Source: Gnetum montanum (taxonomy: Eukaryota; Streptophyta; Gnetopsida; Gnetales; Gnetaceae). From it: DNA of 64,000 nucleotides. The position numbers and the translations under genes are program-made. The notes beneath the pieces were generated by a model. The model was not told the DNA's origin and ran no database searches. It saw nothing but the letters and a program-made list of their open reading frames with translations. Of the stretch, positions 47,728-59,900 are shown one piece after another (the stretch's first letter is position 1; each line of letters starts with the position of its first letter). The DNA is taken from the NCBI GenBank assembly GCA_015680685.1, contig MNCI01025010.1, forward strand, positions 25,599 to 89,598, given 5' to 3'.

Positions 47728-49323
47728 TGAAACACCCCAAAAAATGCGAGGTCATTCTCACTTCACTAGGCATAGTACTTCACACAACATTATGGTAGTT
47801 CTTTAGGAGGAGAATGCTTAGAGTTTAGGCTAGCCAATTCAGAAATTTTTCTACTTTGGGCATGAACAGGCTCTACAGATCATCCTGCCTATCTATCTAA
47901 GTAGCTCCCCCAGTCGATAGCCTACTCAGAAACGATGTGCGGAGTTGGTAACAGTATTCTGGATGTGTGAAATAGTTCAACAAGTTTTTTAAGGCACAAA
48001 GTCTGCTACGCTACACTATGCCTTGCTATGTAGCGTAGCAAGCTTCAGAAAACATTTGTAGGACAAAGTGTCACGCTACGCAGCATAGCATAGCATGGAA
48101 ACAACTACACAACCAGTTTCATCGTCCAACTTCAAGTCCTTCAACAATGTCCCTTTCCATTAGGAAGCGGTGGACCATGTTTGCTACTACGCTACGCTGA
48201 GCTACATGGCGCAACAAGGCGTAGCAATCCTATGGAAGAGACAGAAGGTAGCTCAAAGGGCAAGGCCAGCAAAGTTGCAAGTTCCTCAGTGCAGGAAGCA
48301 AGGTTTGCAATTTGGCCAAGTTTTTGCAACTAAGGTTGGACGCTACGCTACATAGCATAGCAAGTATGTAGCATATGTGTAGCAAAGCACAGGACAACAT
48401 GCCACACTACGCCAAGAATGCTATGCTACGACACACAGTAAAGCATGTGGGTGGTTGTGCGACATCAATGCACTTCACCTTATTGGACCTTTGGCACACG
48501 TCTTTAGACACTAATGGAGTAATTACAACGTGGCAGGCTCATAGTTGTGGCATTGCAGACTCATAGTCACAATGGTCATGAACGTCTAACGGTCATACCG
48601 GCACGTGCAGCATGAGCAGGTCAACGAAAGTCCAGGGCACATGGCATTCAAACTGTCCCTTTCACGTGCCATTGGTCCTATAAATACCTTGATTAGAAAC
48701 ATTCAAACTCTGGGCTCTCTGGCTCTTCTTTGGCTTTTCCTGCTATCCCTCTCTCTGGCACTCAAGTTCTCCTCCTAGCATTGCAATATTGAGCATTGTA
48801 ATCTTTCTATTTGACACTGCAAACAGTTAGCATTCCTATCTGACATTTTCATTCTATCCCCTTCTACCACCTCAGTAGAATCTTCACATTATTAGTGCCT
48901 AAGTTCATGCCCAAGCACATAACCTGCTTTGCTCCACATGTCCTGTTTACTCTCGAGATCTCTACACTCTGTCACATTGTGCAACCGACTATATCCACCA
49001 TGACAGAGCAAACTTGTAGCTTCATAGTGGTGCATTTTTCTAACTGTATTTTCCTTTTTTTCCTACTTATTCTTGTGTATCGCATTATTTTCTGCTTTAT
49101 TTACTTCCAAGCATTACTTCGCAGTTTCGCCCCATTTTCAAATTATATGTTGCAAAAGGCTATATAGATGTCGTTTAAGTCCCTATCTAATCGACAAGAT
49201 CGTTCAGGGAACCCTATAGCTGCACACACACCCAACATGGCCCTCCCGCATGTACAGGGTTGAGATTGTCACATCCACTGACCCATTAGTATTTTCCAGC
49301 CACTGACGTTTTCGATTGCTACA
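47728..49323 (+). repeat. 3' LTR of element C (1596 bp)
   Basis: Starts TGAAACACCCCAAAAAATGC and ends TTCGATTGCTACA. Its end aligns with the A/B LTRs (AAGTCCCTATCTAATCGACAAG to the terminus). Its upstream half has TACGCTACG/GCGTAGCA words rather than GCGTAA. TCACGTGC (48662-48669) and TATAAATA (48679-48686) mark the promoter. Confidence 0.85.
48662..48686 (+). promoter_or_regulatory. LTR promoter of element C: ACGTG box and TATA box
   Basis: TCACGTGC is followed about 10 bp later by TATAAATA. A second GCACGTGC is at 48601-48608. The box lies closer to TATA than in D and E. Confidence 0.5.
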
Positions 49324-50040
49324 CTAGGTTAATCTGAATCTAGTTGTAACCAAAGAACCTATCCATGAAGGACAACAAGGCATGACCAACTATGGTATCA
49401 ACCAATTGATCCATACTAGGCAACAGAAAATTTTCTTTGATGATCACATTTTTCAAGTCCTAGAAGTCTATGCCAATACATATCCTTCTATTTTTCTTAG
49501 GTACAATCATGATGTTGGAGACTCAATCTGCATAGTCAATGGCCCAGATGAAACCAACCTTGTAGAGCTTGGTGATTTCATCGCAGACTGCCAATGCCAC
49601 CTTAGGCCTAACCTTATGGGCTTTCTATTTAATTGGTTTTATGTGAGGATCGAGGATGATATTGTGCTACACTATGTGAGGATCTAGGCCTAGGATGTCC
49701 TCGTAGGACCATGAAAATGCCTTGATGTTATTGTTGAGTGTCTTTATGATGTTTTGAGCATGTTGAGGCTCTAAAAAGGAACTAAGTTTCAATGTATTCA
49801 CCTCACCATTGAGTGTTTCTCTAGGGACTTTCATGAGGGGATCCTTAGTGACATCATCTGCCTCTAGATCAAGAGCCCTAACAAGATGGTTGGGCCAATC
49901 TAGTGGTGCTTCTATGAATGTTACATAGTCAGCATGGGTTGTGGGCTCAAGGTCTAGGCATTGGGCATCAATGCATTACATGAGGTCACCATAAGGCTCA
50001 ATAATGGCCAATGATAAACAAAGAAACTTGTATGTACTTG
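49324..50040 (-). pseudogene. pol: pol N-terminal part of element H, cut by element C
   Basis: On the minus strand it reads an N-terminal IIEPYGDL segment, LDLEADDVTKDPL, SFLEPQHAQNII, WSYEDILGLDPHI, YKVGFIWAIDYAD, and RT up to LPSMDQLVDT.VGHALLSFMD and GYN.IQINLE. Element C's LTR begins within that last motif, so C inserted into H. The rest of H pol should lie beyond C's 5' LTR, outside the window. Multiple stops are present. Confidence 0.8.
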
Positions 50041-50534
50041 TGTTGTAGACCTATGACATATCTTGTAAAATAACTAGAAAGAACATTAAGCCAAACTTAT
50101 CTTAATAGAGTCAGAATGCATAACATGAGGAAAGCAATGCAATGAATAATTACCTAAACATATAAGAGTGGAAATTAGAAAAGCAAGCATGCGAGCTAGT
50201 TTTGGACCTCAGCAGGCCATGGATTAAGGTCTTAGTGAACCACGAATTACTAGTTTAAGGTCTTAGTAAACTATGATTTGTGCAAGAAGCATTGGTTCAA
50301 GCCAAGAAAAGAGTGTCTAGAACATGGAGTTGGGCTTGGCATTCACTAGGAAACAAGGAAAATCTCAAAAATTTTCTAATTTCAAATTATTAGAAAAAAT
50401 TTAGAAATATTTCTAACTCTAGCTACTACACTCACCTCCTCTTGCTATGCCCCACAAGAAACTTAGGAAAATTTGCCTAAGTGTGGGAGCCTCAGTGTGG
50501 TAGGTGGCACATTTAATTACCTTAGGAGGGTATT
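50041..50534 (-). other. Spacer upstream of H pol, cut by element D
   Basis: Holds three hairpin-type units at 50190-50290 (element strand CTAAGACC + TTAAACTAG; GGCCTGCTGAGGTCC), the same array type found before pol in B, C and D. No antisense exon is visible before D begins at 50535. The five bases before D are GGTAT. Confidence 0.6.
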
Positions 50535-50639
50535 GAAACACCACAAAATTCGGAGCTTAGTACTTGTCCGACCCCAAATAAGACCCCGGAACTCACAAAC
50601 GACGTCGGCTGCATGATCGTAATACTTAGTTTTTTGCTG

Positions 50640-51085
50640 AGTATATGGGGCCAGCGTATACGCCCGGTGTGTATGCCCAGCGTGTACGCCCAACCCTCAC
50701 TTCAGCGTATACGCCCAGCATCCTAGCGTATATGCCCGGCACTTCAGCGTATACGCCCAGCATCCTAGCGTATATGCCCGGCACTTCAGCGTATACGCCC
50801 CGCTCTCCAGCGTATACGCCCAGGCACTGCAGATACGCACGCTCGACGACAGGATCACCAATGATAGCATGAAGATAACACCTAAGAGCAAGAATTGAAG
50901 CAAGTGGCACCCTTCAGCGTATGCGCCCAGTGTGTACACCTGGCATTCCAGCGTGTACGCCCAGCATCCGTCAGCATATACGCCCAGCGCTTAATCTCCA
51001 CCCAGTTCACGCGCAGCATTCCGGCGTATACGCCCAGCATATAGGCCAACCTGATGCAGCGTATATGCCCAGCGTATACGCCCAG
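50640..51085 (+). repeat. GCGTATACGC palindrome array in the D LTR
   Basis: About twenty copies of GCGTATACGC or close variants, most followed by CCAGC(A). A 44-bp period (AGCGTATACGCCCAGCATCC then AGCGTATATGCCCGGCACTT) is repeated nearly exactly at 50704-50790. It sits directly upstream of the G-box and TATA box. Confidence 0.85.
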
Positions 51086-51135
51086 CATTTGTAACATTTT
51101 GTATATTTGTAAAGTGTATGCACCCGGTCAACGTG

Positions 51136-51180
51136 CCACGTGTTTCCCATCCCGAGTCTAGCGTAACAACCTGTATAAAA
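51136..51180 (+). promoter_or_regulatory. LTR promoter of element D: G-box and TATA box
   Basis: CCACGTGT (51136-51143) is followed by TATAAAA (51174-51180). The spacing equals that in the E LTR (37 bp between the two starts). Confidence 0.6.
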
Positions 51181-51756
51181 CCCCCATTTTTCCACTTCCG
51201 CGGGAGGTTTTTTGCAAAATCCCAGAGCAGACCAGAGAACATTGACATTGCACAAAAAAGCAGAAAACCTTCTTACGTTGAGAAGTCCTGCACGCTGCGG
51301 ATCCAGCCTCTTACGCTTCGCCTGCTCTGCAAATCGTCCGAGTCACCTGTGTGTACGCCGGGGCTTTTTGGCCGCCTTGTGTTCCCACAACTGCGTTAGA
51401 CCGGTGCACTGTACTCTGACTCTGTAATTTTATCGTTTCATTCGCTACAAGTTCTTTTACAGTTTTATGTTAATTTGGCCCATGCCTCGCTCGCGCTTCG
51501 TTTGCATCTGCTTACGTTCTACGCTGTTTTTGCTTCGTTTACGCTTGCACGCCGTTTACGCATAACCTAGCGTATTAGCATTTGCGTACGCGCGGGGAAA
51601 CCCTTGTCTGATCCGCGTGTGGACCACCCAAGGTACTCTGCCTCCGCTGCATTCTAGCACGCCCTCAGGCGTAGGCAGGATCTTCTGTACGCATCCTGCA
51701 ATCTCGTGGTCTCTATTTTTCCTTCAAGCCGGAGACCGACGATTTCAGGTGGTACA

Positions 51757-52423
51757 GAAATTGGCACTAGAAGGAGGGCGTCCTTAAAACCCTTACCTGC
51801 AATTCCTAGCGTATACGCTGTGAAGCGTCTATTCTGTTAGCTATACGCCGCCCTAACTCTCCCAGTGTTTATGCCATCTGGTTCTGAAACCCACCTCGTA
51901 ACTGCCCAACGTCTACGCTGCGCAGCGTTCACGCTCTCAAACATCACTGCTTTGTTTACACTCATCTGTTTCACGCTCTACTGATTACGCTGACTTCTAC
52001 AAGCTTGTCTTTTACGCTCTGTTTTCACACTTCGAACTATTTCACGTTTTGTACAGTCTTACGCTTTGTACTGTTTTGCACTGCCTGTTTTACGCTCCCC
52101 GTCATCCTGTTTACGCTTTCCTGTTTACACTTTCCTATTTACGCTACCCTGTTTACGCTTTCCTTTTTACGCTTTCCTGTTTACGCTGCCCTGTTTACGC
52201 TTTCCTATTTACGCTTTCCTGTTTACGCTGTCCGGTTTCACCCCGCAACCAATCTCACGCGTACGCTCCCCGGCGTCTACGTTGTATATGCTGTACATGT
52301 TGTATACGCTGTACACGCTGTATACGCTACCCCTATACGTCGTCCATTAGGCGTGTACGCTGTCTGTCCCTCAAGACATCAACTTCGTAATTCCAAACTT
52401 ACCCACATCCACAACGTAGCATC
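51757..52423 (+). other. Leader of element D with primer binding site and TTTACGCT array
   Basis: TGGCACTAGAAGGAGGGC (51762-51779) is the primer binding site, 5 nt after the LTR. At 51955-52330 the word TTTACGCT or TTCACGCT recurs, often as TTTACGCTTTCCTG, about fifteen times, followed by TATACGCTGTACACGC repeats. Three overlapping ORFs here are products of the repeat. The region is transcribed leader before the gag ATG. Confidence 0.7.
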
Positions 52424-54814
52424 ATGAATCCTTCAAACAACACCGCTCTCACCGCTCAGACCACCGCCATGGACACCATAGCTGTCCAACAGCCCGTCGC
52501 ACAACACTCGGGAATGCAGCCCACAATGGGTCCCCATCGATCCCTAAGGCTGCAAGGGAAGAACCCGGCCTCTAACATTATTACCTAGGATCAGTACAAC
52601 TTTATTTGTATTAAGATACAAGCTGACCTAGCTGTTGATCAAGCTGAACTAGAGGTGAAGAGGTAGTTTGAGTTGTATTACAGGGGGGGACGAGAGTTCA
52701 TCCTAACCCCCTACGATGTAATTCCCGTTCCGGAACAATACTCGGAACTTGTCACACAACTCCTCCTCCAAAGGAACAATTCATTGGATCAGCTCGCACT
52801 GGATCCCCAACCAGAGGATGAGGATGAGTTTTCCGCTCAATCCGAGCAAGGGGAGTCGTTCCATACCTTAAGTCCTCAAGCGTAGGTCAACCCCTTTTTC
52901 CATCCCGACACAGGGGAACTCATGCCCTTGCCACACCTTAGATTCCTCCAAGCCCAACAGCCACCGCCAGAAACAACAGCATTAGTCCACGTCCCTTTCC
53001 CAAGCGACCCCCAACCCAACACCTTCCCGCTCACACTCATCCCTACGGCGGCGATGGGCGCATCCTCACAAGTGCAACCATCCATCGATAACATGGGAGC
53101 AACCCTCCCACCAAGGGTGATAGGGATGCCACACGTGATTCCAGCGACCACATCTGCCCACTTCATACCACACCTCCAAGCACACACAGCTCCCCAGACA
53201 GCCGTAACCCAACAGGGAGTCCTCGCTCACAATGCGGCAGGGCAATGGCTGCCAAGGGGAGCACCGTCGTACCAAGCCCCCCATCACCATGCGCCACCTC
53301 ACACAATCCCACCAGCCAATGTCCCCCAAGCACAACCCTAGCTCCAGCAGCAATAGCCACAGCATTTCCCCTATCACGTGCCACTCGTAGCACTGCCCGC
53401 TGTAACCTTCCCACAAACACAAGCACCCGCGCAGCTTTCAGCCCTTCAACCTCATACGCAACAATCTAACTTGTACGGTATACTGCAGCCCCAAGCTGCC
53501 ATATCACCGAGCGCCCAAGACTGGGTGGATGCCAAGAAAATAATGCAAGAGCTTACTGAAGAGGTGAAACGCCTCAAAACGGCTGCTGAGGGAAAGCTGA
53601 AGATAGTGGATTTCTACAACGATGACCCTATCAGCTCTTCTGTCCCTCATCTAACCCTGCCCAAAGGTGTCCCCCTACCAACCCTAACTAAATACAACGA
53701 GGAAACAGACCCCAACGCCCATCTTATGACATTCAAATTAGAGTGTGCGCTGCTCCAAGCTTGGCCCCATGCCGTCCTTCGAGTATTCCCCATGTCCCTC
53801 GCGGGAAGGGCACTCGACTGGTACCGAGCCTTGCCCAGGGACTCTATCCTTTCTTTGGATGATCTTTTATGCCAGTTTGTGACCCGGTTCAAGTATAACT
53901 TGAAACCCGAGGCCACGCTGGATAGCCTCATGCAGATCAAGCAAGCACCGCTTGAACCGGTGCAGAAGTTTATCCAGAGATGGAGTGCAGCTCTCAATGA
54001 GCTACATGAACCGATCTCTCCAACGTATCTGCTTACGATATTGAAAGCAGCGGTCAATGATTTTTTCAAGTCCAAACTGTATTACCTTAATGCGCGTGAC
54101 CTCAATGAGGCATTTGAACAAATCAAGAACATAGAGGAGGCGGCTCAAAACAGCCACGACCCCGCATACTTGGCCTTCAGAAACCAACACACTAAAAAGG
54201 ACAAAGAGAAGGCCAAGACAACTATAGCAGCAATAGCGGGAGCACAACAAACAAACACCACACAGCAATACAAACCACCCGCACCCCTCACTAACTACTA
54301 TCAGCCCGCTCTTATAGCAGCCCCGGAGTCATCATCACAGAATCCGGCGAACCGTACGCGTAACTTCGAGAGGAAAGAACCTTCTCAGTACACGTCTTTA
54401 CCGATGAAGCCATCCCAGCTCTTCGATCAACTCTTAAAGGCTGGATTGATGCAACACAAACAAATGTCCCCAGCGGCTATTCAAAAACATGACCGGTTCT
54501 GTCAACTCATACAGAACCCAAGCCTAGCAACACCGGATGAGCCACCCGTGCCCAAAGGGTTCAGGATGGATCGCTTCTGCGACTACCATCAACGTAATGG
54601 GCATGGAACGGATTACTGCTTTACCCTAAAGCAGGACATCCAAAGGATGATTGATGATGGCAAGATCACTTTTGACAGGGCTAACCCCGTCCAACCGCAA
54701 AATCAGACTATGGGGGTGTATAAAGACTCCCTGAACACTGAAGGGGCACCGTACATAATTACTTCAATCCATTGTGATGATGAATCCAGAACACCTCACA
54801 TTAACACCATTTAG
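52424..54814 (+). pseudogene. gag: gag of element D
   Basis: ATG at 52424 opens MNPSNNTALTAQ. Conserved N-terminal SLRLQGKNP and YNFICIKIQADLA, then a Pro-rich region with no clear domain (52890-53480). The capsid-like core is at 53610-54130 (VDFYNDDPISSSVPHLTLPK; KYNEETDPNAHL; ALDWYRALPRDS; FVTRFKYNLKPEA). A knuckle-like CDYHQRNGHGTDYCFTLK is near 54580-54630. The last 478 codons (53378-54814) are open. TAG codons at about 52588, 52665, 52883, 53339 and 53354 interrupt the N-terminal part. Confidence 0.88.
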
Positions 54815-56431
54815 CCTGAAAATAAAAAAGAAACGTTTGACAAACCGTATGTAGTTCAGATCCCTCTCGTTGAGTCGACACCCGCCTATCAACCATCCCG
54901 TGCCCCGTAGTGGCCATATGTAGTCTGAGTGCCCCCCACTGTAACCACTCCCAACACTATGAAACCATACGTAGTGCGCATCCCTCCACTCAATCCTACG
55001 GATGCATTGACCCCTCATGCTCGGCCTACCCCCTTCCTAGTCCGAGTACCATCGGCTGTTGCAACAACGGAGGTCCAACCTCCACCCAGACCAGCCCCGT
55101 ACGTCATCAGGGTACCTGGATAGGTTCCTCCCCAATCAGATCCGACCGTCCACTCGCAACCCCGACCAGCTCCATACGTCGTAAAGGTCCCAGGGCAACC
55201 CCAGGCCCCCAAACCAGCTCCACCTCCACGCTGAGAACGCTTAGTCGATAAGCTTACCCAGGAACGACTAGAGAAAGAGCGCCAACGGTCAGCTTTAGGG
55301 CCACCCAAACCAACTCCACTGAACTCTATGCGTATGTCATCATCCAGCAATCCACCAAACACAGACAGCAACGGTGAACAATCCAAAACACAAGAGCCGC
55401 ATAACACGGCGGGTCCTAATGATAACGACAAACCATCAAAACGCGAAATAAAACTGTTGGGCCCCATGGACCTAGTCACTGCTAATAAAAATGTCCCCGA
55501 CAGTAGAGACTTTGCAACGGCCCTGACACAAGTCACACAAGCCTTGAAACAAAAAAACACGTCCCGAAGCTTGTATGACTTGGTACTAACGTCTCGGACT
55601 CATCGTGAAGCTCTAGTACGCATGCTAACATCGATCCCGGTTAGTGAGGACTTGCCCCCAAGCGAACCGGCCATTCATGCGGTGATGTACCCCTCTCACG
55701 AGGTTGGTCCTAAGCCCTTGAGCTTCCACGATGAGAACATCAAAGTGGACAAAAAGATAGGTGAGACAACAATAGTCCCCATGTTCATAACTATACGTGT
55801 AAACCAATTCAAAATACATAGGGTACATGTAGATGACGGGGCGGCTACCAACGTCGTACCCTATCCTATCATCGAACAATTGGGGCTTACCGATTCGATC
55901 AAGCCCACCACAACCACATGTTTAAAGTCATTTAGCATGTCACGTGTACTTTTCAAAGGCATAATAACCTTAGACATCGTAGCAGGAGACCAGTTCCCCA
56001 CATCCGCTAACTTTCTCGTTGTCGATGAAATGCCAGGCTTCAACATAATATTAGGAAGACCCTGGCTGGCTCAACTCAGAGCCATTTCCTCCCCTATACA
56101 TCAGGAGATTCGCCTACCCTATGAGGGTGGTGAAATCATCATACATGGGGAAGCGGTTACTCCCATTATTTCGTCTCACACGGACAGCGAACAAGGCTCT
56201 GAAGTTGAACTCAACAAACCTGGTCAAAAGGACTCAAACAAAAGGCAACTGGTGCGTAGTAAACCTTCAGACACGGGACAAGAGCCCGAAACCGAAAAAA
56301 TTCAAACAGACATCTCCTGGACTGAATTGCCATTCAACGTGATCAGCGAGGGAGACGGGGAATACAAAATCATACCGGTCAACACACCCCCTGACATGAA
56401 AATCAAAAAAATCAAAAAACAACTAAAATGA
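54815..56431 (+). pseudogene. Linker and aspartic protease of element D
   Basis: After a TAG at 54812 the linker repeats a PYVVR(I/V)P-type motif about six times (54845-55205). The open frame 55328-56431 (367 aa) then holds REIKLLGPMD, the protease loop VHVDDGAATNVVPYPII (near 55825) and FNIILGRPWLAQLRA (near 56040). An acidic tail and a basic end (KIKKIKKQLK) finish the frame. The protease itself is uninterrupted. RT is not contiguous: the next sense frame begins 5.4 kb downstream. Ogre elements are known to splice out an intron between PR and RT, so an intron spanning the antisense gene is possible here. Confidence 0.82.
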
Positions 56432-56966
56432 ACCCTTCGTCCGCAACGACGTTAAACTATAACTAGTCCGAAATGACATTAACCTACGATAAAACCCAAA
56501 AATACAAAGAAACAATGATAAACAGCAAAAACAAAAAAAAAAATTTACACTCCTTGTCCGAAAAGACGTTAAACTATCATGTCCGCAATGACATAAAACT
56601 AGCCACGATCAGCAACGGTCGGTCCACTACAAAACACCACTTTCCCTAAAAATCACTTGTTTACAATGGGGCCCAAAATGGCCTTAAACTACGCATCGGG
56701 GCCCGAAATGGCCTCAAACTAACGCGTACCTTGTTTTCCTTTTACACACCGTTTATCTTCAATGTGTCATCAAAACAGAAAAGCAAACCCAAAAACATTT
56801 TAATATCGTATCGTATGTGCAAACAACTTTAAATCAACAAAAAATATTTATTTATGCAATGTTGTACAAATAATGCCTGTTTTTCTCAGCATTTTTCAGT
56901 TACAATGCCCGTGTCAACTGAATCAGCAAAAACCATTACAAAGAAAAGAACAAAACTACAAAGGCA
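56432..56966 (+). repeat. Hairpin repeat array between PR and antisense gene (element D), core 56440-56715
   Basis: Units AGTCCGAAATGAC + ATTAAC, TGTCCGAAAAGAC + GTTAAACTA, TGTCCGCAATGAC + ATAAAACTAG, GGCCCAAAATGGCC + TTAAACTA and GGCCCGAAATGGCC + TCAAACTAA. Both GTC/GAC and GGCC/GGCC stems occur in one array, so the pairing is kept while the bases change. 56716-56966 shows nothing else. Confidence 0.8.
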
Positions 56967-59900
56967 CTAAGCGTCCATGATAGGAGGATCATCTCCCTTA
57001 GAACCACCAGCGTCAGGGGCCCCCGCTCCACTAGGGCTAGCCTCGTGTGTATCATCACCACCTTCATGCTGAAAACACCAAAAATCAACAACCAACATAA
57101 AAATGAGCAGCTGTTAAAACTTTAAATCTTATCCAATAAGTTAACTTCGTAAAGGCAAAACGCTTACCATAGGGGATCCCCCTAAGCCAAACTCTAGCCG
57201 ACGAAGGATCTCCTCCTCTGGGACGCTGGCCCAATCTGTCCCACCCAGGCCTAGGTCAATGTTTGCCAAAGCCTTGCCTTTGTCGACCGCTGACCAGGTA
57301 GGACGTTTCAGAGGAAATTCACCTACCGATACTTCCCCAGAAGCAGTTGTGATGACCCTCTTAGGCGATTCCATTTCGACAATAGTGTTTTGAGCAAAGG
57401 TATCGAAGGCAGAACGCAAACCCAAACCTTCCACAAACATCTCCAGCTGCCGCTTTTCAATGGATACTTCTTTTAGCGACTTCTTGTACTGATGTTTATG
57501 GTTCTTCTCATCCTGACCCCACTTGCGAACCTTGGAAGCAAAAGCCTTCCAATCTTGACACTTGAGGTTCAGGAGATCAACTTGGGCTTTGCATTCCGCT
57601 ATTCTCCGAGTCAGTGATGCATGACGGTTCAAAAGGTTCCAATACCTAGTGTATGTAATCTCTGATGTTCGCCAAGAACGATCGCCACTCAGTCTAGCAG
57701 CGACGAACTCATATCGAGCCTTTAAATCGTCACGCTCCTCTGATACTTCGGAGAGTGCCTTTTCCTTTGCTTGTACTTGTAACCACAATTGTTCAACAGA
57801 ACGCCTACAAGTCCACAACGACTTGGCATTGTGCGCAAGACTGTCTGCAACGCCTTCATAAACAGGCCTCGGCACCTGTTCCACTTCTGGGGAGAGTGCA
57901 GTCAGGCTTTCCATGCTGATGCCCTCAGAGGGATCCCATCTTAGTTTAGCACCTACCCACGTAGAAAATACGAACGTTAGAACTGTACAGGTAAGACAGG
58001 AAGCCCCTAATCATTAAACGAATCATACCTATATCAGGATGGACTTCTTGGAGATGCTCAATAACTTCTTCCGCGATTCCATCCACAAAATCTGACTTAC
58101 TTGGCATCTCTAACCAAATAAGTGGTTGACGAGTATGGGAAGAACTAACCTCAGCGGTCCCTTCAGGGGGAACCATCTTCATGGGAATGTCCAACCATAC
58201 CGTCCTGGTATCGCTGCCTTCATCTAAGACAAAAACACGAAAAACAAAAATAAATGAGAAAAAAGAGTAGGAGCCACAATTAATATAATAAAAACCAACT
58301 AAGAGCGAAAACATACCCTAATCCTTGTCACCTTCTGGAGGATCGCCCAAGTCCAAGTCACCCTTGAGGAAGCTACTGAACATTTTGTTGATAGCGTCCT
58401 GGTCGTCTAAAGGTGCAGTTTCAGTAGTCTTCTCCGTTAATGGCTCCGTTCCCCCGCCTTGGCTCTTCTCCGGGCTTTCCTCCTCATTGTTCTTCTCTGT
58501 GCGTGTATCCTCCTCCTCTCTGATGGTCTCCAAGGCCTGTCTCCAATGATAAGTAGATGGGCTTCATTCACCTGGTATCTTGAAGCGTATTTTCTTTACG
58601 CATGGCTGGTTTATCTCGGCGACTTGTTCTATGGGGCATTCGGGTCTCTTCAATTTCGACTTGCCTTTGCCAACAGTTTCCTTAATTACCTGCTCTGCCC
58701 GTCTGACGGTCAAAGGTACATCCGCTGGCTCCATCCCCAGACTGTCCCGCGTATGGATGGAACCGCTGGATGATCCCCTTGTTGTAATAGACACGAACTC
58801 ATCAATACCTTCCAGGGCATCCTGCAACTTGGCAGTCGCGTACAAGTGTTTGACCCATGGATGGGATAGTTGACCCTGATCTCGCAGGACAAACTTGTTG
58901 TCTGCACGCACCACAAGGAACTCCGCGAAACGATGAAGATAGCCGACGAAGAAGGCAAAAGTGAAGTGCGATTGTGCTTCAATATTCGTGTGCAACCGCA
59001 CAATCTCCTTATGCATGCCCGCCAACAAAAACTGAGCCCAATTATACTGCATCCCAGTTTCCAAAATCGTCCGCATGATGCGTACTGCCTCCACCCCAAA
59101 ACTCCGCACCTGAGAAAGAGTTTTGGGAAACACCCGTGCTCGAAACAGGGGATGCAGTTCGTTTACCTCAACAATCTTTGCCTTCCCCTGCATTGAGAAC
59201 CCCCTGGTGCCTTTCGTCACACCAAGCCAAGACTCCAGTTCATGGATCGTTTGGAGCTCTTTGTGAGACCTGTCCAACACTACGGGTAGGCCATCTGCCG
59301 GCATGCCGAATAAGTTAGAAAAGAATACAGGCGACAGATGGAACACCACCTTGACACCCTTAATCCAGGTGCTGTACTGAGAGACAGACTCATTGAAAGA
59401 GTCCATGATCCCTATCATTTCCCCAATTGAGACAGTAGGGCTTGGCATCATGAAAAGCTCTAGGAGGCCTGCATCATCCAGGCAATGAGTGAGGGACGGC
59501 GGGGCCTTCCTACGTAACCACTTCTATGCCTTCTCCACTCCCCCGAACTTCATCGACAAAGTCGTCTCAGTTCGTCTAGTTGTCACAGGGTCCCCACCCG
59601 AAGGTTCATCAACTATTAAAAAAAAGTTAAAAAAATCACATCGGTCTCACCCCAAACAGTTGAATGAATCCACTAACGCATGTAATAAATGCCACTACTC
59701 ACCGTTAGTGGCAGATTTCGAGGTACTGCCAAAGCTATGAGGGAAGACCGATCCCTCATCTGTCCAATCCTTGTGCAGCCATCCACGGGCTTTGCACATC
59801 GCAAAGGCTCTAGAAAATTGCTCATGGAAGCGGACCATCGAACCCTTTGTCTGAGCCAGTACAGCCCCACCGAGAGTGGGAGCCATCATAAAGGCCTCCA

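Larger units (their letters stand above)
22901..49323 (+). mobile_element. Element C: Ty3/gypsy element split by insertion of B
   Basis: Visible parts are antisense exon 1 (22901-23010), spacer with hairpin repeats (23011-23509), then after B the spacer (42864-43316), pol (43317-46485), 3' hairpin array, 3' region and 3' LTR (47728-49323). The order matches B and D exactly once B is removed. The 3' LTR edge interrupts the RT of element H within INLE. C's gag and 5' LTR should lie left of the window. It is the most decayed copy, with frequent TAG/TGA codons. Confidence 0.8.
50535..51756 (+). repeat. 5' LTR of element D (1222 bp)
   Basis: Starts TGAAACACCACAAAATTCGG and ends TTTCAGGTGGTACA, with TG/CA termini; aligns with the E LTR at both ends. 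The palindrome array lies at 50640-51085. Overlapping ORFs on both strands here arise from that repeat and are not genes. Confidence 0.92.

Noticed and set aside
49324-50534. Plus-strand ORF 49382-49687 as a gene
   Set aside because: It is the reverse of H's RT, which aligns on the minus strand with pol of A-E.
50640-51085. Regular short repeats resembling a CRISPR array
   Set aside because: Units are only about 10 bp, palindromic, degenerate and variably spaced within a eukaryotic LTR; there are no cas genes and no unique spacers of constant length.
50626-51427. Several overlapping ORFs on both strands
   Set aside because: They are translations of the GCGTATACGC repeat inside the D LTR, rich in YTPSI/AYTP-like repeats, and are not conserved as protein.
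52005-52427. Three overlapping plus-strand ORFs before gag of D
   Set aside because: All three frames are open only because the TTTACGCT repeat lacks stops; the region is untranslated leader.
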